Source: Thermoplasmata archaeon
GTDB taxonomy: Archaea; Thermoplasmatota; Thermoplasmata; Halarchaeoplasmatales; Halarchaeoplasmataceae
Reading direction: 5' to 3'
Assembly (NCBI GenBank): GCA_019594305.1
Contig: JAFDTZ010000092.1
Coordinates: forward strand, 1-8,806
Length of the DNA stretch: 8,806 nt
In this document: positions 1-5,264 of the stretch, one piece after another
Numbering within the stretch: position 1 is the stretch's first letter
Layout of the letters: each line of letters opens with the position of its first letter
Notes under the pieces: model-generated
Databases searched by the model: none
The model's input: the letters and a program-made list of their open reading frames with translations, nothing else
What the model was told of the DNA's origin: nothing
Program-made: the position numbers and the translations under genes

Positions 1-33
1 GATGATGTTTGGGAGAAAGCGGAAGGACGATGA
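1..33 (+). CDS. 3' end of an upstream gene (unidentified)
   Basis: Frame 1 is open from the window edge and reads DDVWEKAEGR before a TGA stop at 31-33. That stop overlaps the ATG of the next gene in an ATGA arrangement (ATG at 30-32), a typical sign of translationally coupled genes in one operon. Only ten residues are visible, so the product cannot be named. In some archaea a diphthine synthase gene sits near METTL5-like methyltransferases, but this fragment is too short to test that. Confidence 0.5.
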   Translation, partial: DDVWEKAEGR

Positions 34-653
34 AAACTGTCAAAAAAAAAGGGCTCGAGATAAAGTTGGAAGAGATTCCTTCGCACCCAACACCTAGAGC
101 GGACTTAGAACAATACTCGACACCTTCGGTGATAGCCGCAGATATACTATTCACGGCGTTCTCCAAGGGCGATATATCGGGTAAGCATGTGCTGGACCTG
201 GGTTGTGGAACTGGTATTTTTGCCTTGGGTGCCGCCCTCTTGGGTGCATCCCATGTTGAAGGCATAGATATTGACCGTGAGGCAGTGGACACCGCGAAAG
301 ATATAATGCGGGACTGGAGTCTATCAGATGTAGTAGATTTCAAAATCATGGATGTCAATGATTATGGCGGAACTGCTGACACGATTTTAATGAATCCGCC
401 CTTTGGATCACAAAAAAGAAGTGCGGATATTCCATTTATGAAAAAGGCTTTCGAGATAGCCACTAAGATATACAGCGTGCATAACTGTAGGGCGAAAGAA
501 TTTATACGTGAGTTGATAATGGCTAATGGTTATAACATCCTTGAGGAAAAAAGATATATGTTTGGAGTTGATAACATCTTCAAATTCCATAAAAAGAAGA
601 AAAAAGAATTCGAAGTCGTAATGTTCGTTTCTTCAAGGGACCGAACATCGTAA
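30..653 (+). CDS. METTL5-like RNA N6-adenine methyltransferase
   Basis: This is a 207-residue Rossmann-fold, SAM-dependent methyltransferase of the COG2263/METTL5 type, probably acting on rRNA in the cytoplasm. The N-terminal segment LEQYSTP (26-32) is the family hallmark. SAM-binding motif I is DLGCGTG (56-62), an acidic ribose-binding loop GIDID follows at 78-82, and catalytic motif IV is NPPF at 122-125, as in amino-methylating N6-adenine enzymes. The C-terminus is lysine-rich (HKKKKKEF), fitting RNA contact. I chose ATG 30 over the earlier TTG at 9 because it overlaps the upstream stop as ATGA and because family members begin a few residues before the LEI segment; GGGAGAAAG at 11-19 may serve as a ribosome-binding site. 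An A9 run at 42-50 lies just inside the gene. Csl4 follows after 27 nt. Human METTL5 makes m6A in 18S rRNA; the archaeal target is inferred. Confidence 0.88.
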   Translation: MKTVKKKGLEIKLEEIPSHPTPRADLEQYSTPSVIAADILFTAFSKGDISGKHVLDLGCGTGIFALGAALLGASHVEGIDIDREAVDTAKDIMRDWSLSDVVDFKIMDVNDYGGTADTILMNPPFGSQKRSADIPFMKKAFEIATKIYSVHNCRAKEFIRELIMANGYNILEEKRYMFGVDNIFKFHKKKKKEFEVVMFVSSRDRTS

Positions 654-680
654 ATTTAGAAGCAAAAAGAGGTAATAAAT

Positions 681-1256
681 ATGCATATAAAAACAGGAGA
701 ATTGGTGACACCCGGAGACAAACTGGGTGCCCATGAAGAATGGATGCCGGGGGATGGGACCTACGAAAGGAATGGTTTCGTTTTCGCAAAGGTATTTGGT
801 CGGGTTAGATTCGATGAAGATAAATTGGAAGCCGTGGTAGATGCGGTAAACCCGGTTTCCACGGTTAAAGAAGGTGATGTGATATATGGCACCATAACTG
901 ATAGGAGAGGAGCCCTTGCCACCATGGATATTACATTAATAGAAGGAAAATCGAGGACTGTACGCACTTACAAAGAGGGGACTATCCATATATCAAAGAT
1001 ATCAAACGATTATACCGAGAACATCGAAGATATGTATCTGAAAGGAGATATAGTTAGAGCAAAGATAATCCAGGTAGAGCCTTCCATACAGCTCACGACC
1101 ATGGGGAAAAGCTTTGGAGTTGTAAGAGGGTACTGCTTCAACTGCAGACGTGGAATGGGACTCCAGGGTAACACACTGTATTGTGAATGGTGTGAAAGAA
1201 GAGAAAGGAGAAAGTTGTCAACTCTATACGGTAAGATAAAACTAAAGGATAAATAA
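681..1256 (+). CDS. csl4: Exosome RNA-binding subunit Csl4
   Basis: This 191-residue protein is the archaeal exosome cap subunit Csl4, which binds RNA on top of the Rrp41/Rrp42 ring and helps recruit substrates and DnaG for 3'-5' RNA decay. The N-terminal domain has the family pattern VTPGDKLG (9-16), EEWMPGDGTY (19-28) and a following NG. An S1-type OB fold spans about 62-147, including VKEGDVIYGTI and EGTIHISKIS. A C-terminal zinc ribbon uses C152/C155 and C168/C171. The length is normal for the family. ATG 681 is preceded by GAGGT at 669-673, 7 nt away. It sits 27 nt after the methyltransferase and 13 nt before a small coiled-coil gene, apparently in one operon. In many euryarchaea RNA polymerase subunit L follows; here two small unknown genes take that place. 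Confidence 0.95.
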   Translation: MHIKTGELVTPGDKLGAHEEWMPGDGTYERNGFVFAKVFGRVRFDEDKLEAVVDAVNPVSTVKEGDVIYGTITDRRGALATMDITLIEGKSRTVRTYKEGTIHISKISNDYTENIEDMYLKGDIVRAKIIQVEPSIQLTTMGKSFGVVRGYCFNCRRGMGLQGNTLYCEWCERRERRKLSTLYGKIKLKDK

Positions 1257-1269
1257 AGGTGTTTGAATT

Positions 1270-1500
1270 TTGGTGGAGAGCAGCAGGATACTCGACGCGA
1301 TACATGAAAAAAGCCAATGGATTAGAAGGGAGGGGGAGATATTGAAAGAACTCGATAAAGTAAAAAAAAAGAAAAAAGTGCTCATCAAAAAGACTAAAGA
1401 ATTAAGGTTTTTCATTGATAGCTGTAATGAGAACATTCGGGCCGACCGTAAAAAAGAGATGGACCTTGGTATAAAGGGCTCGGAGAATAGTGTACGGTGA
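1270..1500 (+). CDS. Small lysine-rich coiled-coil protein
   Basis: I do not recognise this 76-residue protein. It is almost entirely helical in character, with a heptad-like hydrophobic pattern at L28, V31, L38, L45, I49 and I56 and a very basic core (K30, K32-K36, K40, K41, K43). I count 21 basic against 14 acidic residues. No signal peptide or membrane segment is visible, so it is probably cytoplasmic. The start is TTG 1270 or GTG 1273; AAAGGTG at 1255-1261 lies 8 nt before the TTG and 11 nt before the GTG. The gene follows csl4 by 13 nt and is 4 nt from the next small gene. Residues 24-46 align without gaps to 19-41 of that neighbour, with lysine facing glutamate at most charged positions, so the two are probably paralogues and partners. 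An A9 run inside the lysine codons (about 1362-1370) is a possible slippage site. Confidence 0.7.
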   Translation: MVESSRILDAIHEKSQWIRREGEILKELDKVKKKKKVLIKKTKELRFFIDSCNENIRADRKKEMDLGIKGSENSVR

Positions 1501-1504
1501 AACC

Positions 1505-1717
1505 ATGGATGACCCCAACATAAAAAACATTAGAGAAATTTTAGATCAGTACGAGGGGTTAAAAAAGGAGATAAAGGAATTGGAGGAAGAAGAAAAGTAT
1601 CTGAAAGAAGAACTTGAAAAAGTAAGGAATCATATTGTTTATTACACCGCGTTGGTCAGGGACATGAAGAAAAAAATGCAGAGAAAGGAAACCATGGACA
1701 TCTTTGACCACATTTGA
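1505..1717 (+). CDS. Small glutamate-rich coiled-coil protein
   Basis: This is an unrecognised 70-residue, strongly helical protein. Heptad positions I23, L26, L33, L37, V40, I44, Y47 and V51 define a coiled coil whose surface is acidic (E25, E27-E30, E35, E36, E38), followed by a lysine-rich tail (KKKMQRK). It is very likely cytoplasmic. ATG 1505 is preferred because GGTGA at 1496-1500, which contains the stop of the gene before it, lies 4 nt upstream; GTG 1490 would give a five-residue extension and an 11-nt overlap. The tight spacing suggests translational coupling and roughly equal synthesis with the basic neighbour. The core matches that neighbour's core with charges reversed (see findings). 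A prefoldin-like or generic coiled-coil scaffold is possible, but nothing specific can be assigned. Confidence 0.72.
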   Translation: MDDPNIKNIREILDQYEGLKKEIKELEEEEKYLKEELEKVRNHIVYYTALVRDMKKKMQRKETMDIFDHI

Positions 1718-1733
1718 ATGAAATATTCGGTGA

Positions 1734-1746
1734 AAACTTAAATACA
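1734..1746 (+). promoter_or_regulatory. Archaeal TATA box before the Roadblock/ATPase pair
   Basis: AAACTTAAATACA lies in the 114-nt gap after the acidic coiled-coil gene, the first real gap after five tightly packed genes. A TATA centre near 1741 predicts transcription starting around 1766-1770, just before the ATG at 1771. The 11-mer AAACTTAAATA also occurs upstream of the zinc-ribbon gene on the other strand. It probably starts a separate transcript for the Roadblock protein and the ATPase. Confidence 0.55.
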
Positions 1747-1770
1747 CGATACTATACTCAGTCGTTAGAG

Positions 1771-1839
1771 ATGTACAATGAAATAAGACAAGGAGTGTGT
1801 TACCATCAACATACAAAAACAAGTCGAAGAGATGTTTAA
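1771..1839 (+). other. Possible 22-codon leaderless upstream ORF
   Basis: ATG 1771 opens a 22-codon frame (starts MYNEIRQGV, ends RRDV) that stops at TAA 1837-1839, overlapping the ATG 1832 of the Roadblock gene by 8 nt in another frame. It begins about 30 nt from the TATA centre, the same distance seen for the leaderless-looking genes in this window. It could be a coupling leader peptide or chance; the peptide itself resembles nothing I know. Confidence 0.25.
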
Positions 1840-2188
1840 GGAGTATTACAAACAAGGAGACATACATGCACTGGTATTAGCATCTAAGAATGGCATACCA
1901 ATAGCGACATACATAAAAAAGAAGGACAGGAGCGAAAGTTTCAGTGCCTTGTCAGCTACGGTACTAGGCGCATCTGAAGTTATCCTCTCGGGTCTGGGGA
2001 AGAGTCGTCCTGAACTCATCGAGATAGATGCAGGAGATTCTGTATTACTTATCAAAGAATTGGATAGGAACTCGGTTCTTTCGTTACTGGGCGATTCAAG
2101 AGAATTAAATTATCTTAAAGAGACACTCTATGAGATAGATTCCAAGATTAACAATATCAAAAAAACTGAATCTACACGAGGTGTATAA
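1832..2188 (+). CDS. Roadblock/LC7-domain protein
   Basis: This 118-residue protein fits the Roadblock/LC7 (MglB-like) family, small alpha/beta proteins that dimerise and commonly regulate or scaffold NTPases. The core reads HALVLASKNG, then IPIATYI, a helix rich in small residues (SALSATVLGASEVILSGLG), and two later strands (LIEIDAGDSVLLIKEL). A short helical tail rich in lysine ends the protein. The start is a problem. ATG 1832 is the only standard start in frame after the TAA at 1784-1786, but the frame before it encodes VTINIQKQVEE, which looks like the missing first half of the family's N-terminal helix, and a strong AAGGAG at 1790-1795 has only ATC 1805 or ATA 1811 within range. The ATPase gene begins 2 nt after its stop, so the two proteins are probably made together and work together. 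Confidence 0.8.
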   Translation: MFKEYYKQGDIHALVLASKNGIPIATYIKKKDRSESFSALSATVLGASEVILSGLGKSRPELIEIDAGDSVLLIKELDRNSVLSLLGDSRELNYLKETLYEIDSKINNIKKTESTRGV

Positions 2189-2190
2189 AC

Positions 2191-3708
2191 ATGAAAAATA
2201 GGAGCGCTATTCCAAAGGAATTAACAGATTTTACCTTAAAAGAAGGCGGTTCATCCCTCATGATAAAAGGTACAGCCGGAACGGGTAAAACCACGATCGC
2301 CTTGCAATTGATAGAAGAACTCGGTGAACCGGAAAGAAGTTTTTACCTGTCAACAAGGGTTTCCGACCAAAGTCTTTATCGTCAATTTCCATGGTTAGAA
2401 GATGAAGAGATGAAGGGACAGATAATAGATTCGAGCAAAGTATTCCTTGAGGCTTTATACGAATGGGAGGATAAGGAAGAAAAAGAAACGCTACCGGAAA
2501 AGGAACGTAGGAAGATAGAATCTGCGAAAGAGTTTCTAGGTAGTATTGAAAAGAAGGATATACCTACAGAAGCCGACAGGACCCAGTTGAATTCCTTGGA
2601 CGAAAGGATCCCGGGGCTTGAGAGGATATATGATAGGATAGACCATATCTTACCGGAGCGGGCCACCCTTGTTATAGACAGTGTAGAGGGTATCACACAT
2701 AAATACGATATACAATCCGAAATATTGATTATGACACTTCAGAAAGACTTGGTGGAAAGCTCGAATACCAACCTAATATTGGTTCTGGAGAAAGCAGAGG
2801 CCAGAAATCTAGAGTATCTCGTGGATGGTGTGATCCATCTGAACCGCTTCCAGATAGATAATCGAGATGTGAGAGAGATACATCTGAACAAATTAAGGGC
2901 TGTAGGCATAAAACAGCCGGCCTACCTGATGACATTAGAAGGCGGTAGGTTCAGATGTTTCGAACCCTTCACGATGGATCTGAAAAAAGAAATCGAATGG
3001 ATGCCCATAAATGATCCTGAAGATCGGTTCAGTACGGGTATAGAGGATTTGGACGATTTACTCGACGGAGGATACCAGAGAGGTAGTTACAACGTATTGG
3101 AGGTAAATGAGAACGTCAGCAACGAAGAGTATATGTTAGTAGTACGTCCTTTATTCCTAAACTTCCTGTCTCAATCACGAGGTGTACTAGCCACCCTATC
3201 GGGAGGTACACATCCAGACATATTAAGGGATGACATCACAAAGTTCATCTCTGATAAAAAATTCGACGAAAGATTCCGTATAGTTGATTACTTTTCTTTC
3301 CAATCTGATAAACCCTACATGATGGCTTTAGGCGGTAAGAAGAGAGACGAACTTGGCAAGTTATATACCAAAAATATCCGTGAGATAAGCGAAAATGGTA
3401 AACAGCCATTCTTGGACTATACCGGTTTCGACACTCTTGAATATTTAAGGGGTGACGAGATAGCGATAAAAGATCTCTTAGAGGCGGTTGCAAACACAAA
3501 AGTATCTCAGAACTTGGGTGTCGGTATAGTGAAGCACGGTCTGAAGTTGACCAGTGAGATAAAAAACATGGCTGATACATACCTAGAGATAACGAGTGTA
3601 AACAATACCACATGTATCTACGGCATCAAACCGAAAACCGGTATTTATGCCATCGTACCCCATGAAGAGAAGGGCTATCCCTACATATCACTGATACCCA
3701 TCAGGTAG
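2191..3708 (+). CDS. GvpD/KaiC-like RecA-superfamily ATPase, two lobes
   Basis: This 505-residue protein has a RecA-like ATPase lobe at about 10-260. The Walker A motif is GTAGTGKT at 27-34 and the Walker B strand is ATLVIDSVEG at 158-167 with D163. The lobe ends in the KaiC/GvpD-type LNKLRAVG (232-239) and LEGGRFRCFEPF (249-260). A charged insertion sits at about 92-135. A second KaiC-like lobe starts with STGIEDLDDLLDGG at 281-294, but where a P-loop should follow it reads VLEVNENVSNEE, so that lobe probably does not bind ATP. No membrane segments are visible. ATG 2191 lies 2 nt after the Roadblock stop, with GAGGTG just upstream at about 2178-2183. GvpD and KaiC-family proteins act in archaeal signalling and regulation; the specific job here is unknown. 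Coupling to a Roadblock protein suggests a regulatory ATPase module. The 3' end faces pcm across 3 nt. Confidence 0.82.
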   Translation: MKNRSAIPKELTDFTLKEGGSSLMIKGTAGTGKTTIALQLIEELGEPERSFYLSTRVSDQSLYRQFPWLEDEEMKGQIIDSSKVFLEALYEWEDKEEKETLPEKERRKIESAKEFLGSIEKKDIPTEADRTQLNSLDERIPGLERIYDRIDHILPERATLVIDSVEGITHKYDIQSEILIMTLQKDLVESSNTNLILVLEKAEARNLEYLVDGVIHLNRFQIDNRDVREIHLNKLRAVGIKQPAYLMTLEGGRFRCFEPFTMDLKKEIEWMPINDPEDRFSTGIEDLDDLLDGGYQRGSYNVLEVNENVSNEEYMLVVRPLFLNFLSQSRGVLATLSGGTHPDILRDDITKFISDKKFDERFRIVDYFSFQSDKPYMMALGGKKRDELGKLYTKNIREISENGKQPFLDYTGFDTLEYLRGDEIAIKDLLEAVANTKVSQNLGVGIVKHGLKLTSEIKNMADTYLEITSVNNTTCIYGIKPKTGIYAIVPHEEKGYPYISLIPIR

Positions 3709-3711
3709 AAC

Positions 3712-4353
3712 TCAGTGGCCGTACTCTCCTTTGAGAGGTACGAACACTACTCCACCCAAACCCTTTCTTTCTAATTTTCCTTCGGTTTTATTTGTTATCA
3801 GCATAAGTTCTTGATAAAAACCGCCCCCGACAGGTATCAATAATTTACCTTCGGCTTTTAGCTGTTCTACCAGTGGTGGAGGAACATCCGGAGCACCGCA
3901 TGCAACCGAGATTCTATCGTAGGGCGCCCCGGGTGGGTATCCATTGGAGCCGTCCGCTACGATCACCTTCACTTTTTCATATCCCGCCTTGGAAAGAGTT
4001 TTACTCGCTTTCTCTGCCAGAGACTTAATGAGCTCGACTGTATAGACTACCCCTTCACTTCCCACCATCTCTGAAATAACCGCCGCATGATATCCCCTTC
4101 CACCCCCTACTTCCAGCACTTTATGGCCTTCTTTTAAGTCCAGGGCCTCTACCATCATGGCTACCATGTGAGGTGCCGATATAGTCTGTCCGGATCCTAT
4201 AGACTGTGGGCAATCTGCATACGGATCGGAATATGAGGGCATAAACAGATGGCGGGGAACCTTGAGCATCGCCCTTTCAACCCTGGGGCTACTTATATAT
4301 CCCGCAGCTTTCAGTCTTTCGACAAGTCGTTCTCTATCTTTTTCGTAACTCAT
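3712..4353 (-). CDS. pcm: Protein-L-isoaspartate O-methyltransferase
   Basis: This 213-residue cytoplasmic repair enzyme uses SAM to methylate L-isoaspartyl residues in damaged proteins, starting their conversion back to aspartate. Family marks in order are VPRHLFMP (32-39), GQTISAPHMVA (55-65), SAM motif I VLEVGGGRGYHAA (79-91), the post-motif acidic residue in YTVEL, ADGSNGYPPGAPYDRI (133-148), LLIPVGG (171-177) and FVPLKGE (204-210). The length is normal. Motif I has GGGRG where G-T/C-G-S-G is usual. The start at 4353 is supported by GGAG (complement of 4362-4365) 8 nt upstream and a TATA box further out. It converges on the ATPase gene with only 3 nt between stop codons and diverges from the phosphopantothenate synthetase gene. 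Confidence 0.96.
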   Translation of the reverse strand: MSYEKDRERLVERLKAAGYISSPRVERAMLKVPRHLFMPSYSDPYADCPQSIGSGQTISAPHMVAMMVEALDLKEGHKVLEVGGGRGYHAAVISEMVGSEGVVYTVELIKSLAEKASKTLSKAGYEKVKVIVADGSNGYPPGAPYDRISVACGAPDVPPPLVEQLKAEGKLLIPVGGGFYQELMLITNKTEGKLERKGLGGVVFVPLKGEYGH

Positions 4354-4390
4354 TATACTAACTCCGTATGAGTATCCATAAAACTTTGCT

Positions 4391-4405
4391 AATATAATAT
4401 ATAAA
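4391..4405 (-). promoter_or_regulatory. pcm: TATA box for pcm
   Basis: On the minus strand this reads TTTATATATTATATT, an AT-only TATA element centred about 48 nt upstream of the pcm ATG. A start site about 26 nt downstream (near 4375) would leave a leader of roughly 20 nt that contains the GGAG ribosome-binding site. It shares the 134-bp divergent region with the promoter of the next gene. Confidence 0.5.
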
Positions 4406-4448
4406 TCTTGCCCATGCGAAGACTTTATTGTGGTGAGATCGACGAATT

Positions 4449-4460
4449 AATTTATATATC
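4449..4460 (+). promoter_or_regulatory. TATA box for phosphopantothenate synthetase
   Basis: The sequence AATTTATATATC, centred near 4455, is 33 nt from ATG 4488. Transcription would start only a few nt before the ATG, and the bases before it (AAGAACAAAA) contain no Shine-Dalgarno match, so the mRNA is probably leaderless or nearly so. Confidence 0.55.
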
Positions 4461-4487
4461 GTAAGTGCATACACCTTAAGAACAAAA

Positions 4488-5198
4488 ATGGATATACCCG
4501 AGTCACATCCGCGCCGTCTATCGTTGATGACAAGGAACAAGCTTGTTGATGGTGTGGAAAAGGGAATCACGTCTAAAGCGGGGCTTATTGCACACGGTAG
4601 AGGCGAAGCATTCGACTATCTGTTAGGAGAGAAGACTATACCGATTGCCGAGAGGGCCGAGAGGGCTGCCGTAAAAGCGATGCTGGATGCGGATAATCCA
4701 GTGATTTCCATAAACGGAAACGTTGCTGCACTCGTTCCGACGGATATAATAAAACTTGCGGATAGGTTGAGCGCGAAACTCGAAGTTAACCTATTCCACC
4801 GAACTGACGAACGGATCAGCAGGATAATTGAATGGTTGGAACTCCATGGTGGTAGTGATATACTGGGAGGAAAGCCCGACGCAAAGATACCCGGACTGGA
4901 TCATGCAAGAGGGCTCTGTACCGAAGAAGGCATCTTCAGTGCCGATGTGGTCTTAGTACCTCTTGAAGACGGAGACCGGGCACAAGCACTTTCAAAGATG
5001 GAAAAGACGGTGATAACCATCGACCTAAATCCACTATCACGAACAGCCAATGCCGCCGATATAACGATAGTTGATAACATCGTTCGCGCCGTTCCCAACA
5101 TGCTTGAACTTGAGCCTTCGGACGCCGGCTTCGATAACGACCATAATATTTCAGAAGTGTTACGGTATATATCGGAAAGGTTGGAGGGCTTAGCGTGA
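4488..5198 (+). CDS. 4-phosphopantoate--beta-alanine ligase (archaeal)
   Basis: This 236-residue cytoplasmic enzyme is the archaeal phosphopantothenate synthetase (COG1701). It joins 4-phosphopantoate and beta-alanine with ATP to give 4'-phosphopantothenate, AMP and pyrophosphate, replacing the bacterial order of steps in coenzyme A synthesis. Conserved blocks seen are IPESHPRRLSL (3-13), GLIAHGRGEAFDYLLGE (32-48), PVISINGNVAAL (71-82), LEVNLFHRT (98-106), ADVVLVPLEDGDR (152-164) and the segment 178-197 containing IDLNPLSRTA and ITIVDN. The length is close to the family norm. ATG 4488 fits the TATA box 33 nt upstream and the family's start just before IPESHPR. Its usual partner, pantoate kinase, is not in this window. 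Adenosylhomocysteinase follows after 66 nt and may have its own promoter. Confidence 0.95.
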   Translation: MDIPESHPRRLSLMTRNKLVDGVEKGITSKAGLIAHGRGEAFDYLLGEKTIPIAERAERAAVKAMLDADNPVISINGNVAALVPTDIIKLADRLSAKLEVNLFHRTDERISRIIEWLELHGGSDILGGKPDAKIPGLDHARGLCTEEGIFSADVVLVPLEDGDRAQALSKMEKTVITIDLNPLSRTANAADITIVDNIVRAVPNMLELEPSDAGFDNDHNISEVLRYISERLEGLA

Positions 5199-5230
5199 TA
5201 TGGATCAATCCATCTCTTTTGAGAAAGATT

Positions 5231-5240
5231 GTTATATTAA
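5231..5240 (+). promoter_or_regulatory. ahcY: Possible TATA box before ahcY
   Basis: GTTATATTAA is centred about 29 nt before ATG 5265, the distance expected for a leaderless transcript. However, a good GGGGGA ribosome-binding site (5254-5259) sits 5 nt before the ATG, so ahcY could be translated both from its own short transcript and from read-through of the preceding gene. A pyrimidine-rich TCTCTTTT at 5212-5219 could end the previous transcript. Confidence 0.35.
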
Positions 5241-5264
5241 ACGACATATGAATGGGGGATAGAT

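Noticed and set aside
42..50. A9 run near the start of the METTL5-like gene as a possible frameshift site
   Set aside because: The reading frame continues intact through the complete family pattern, and nothing shows slippage; lysine codons in an AT-rich genome explain it.
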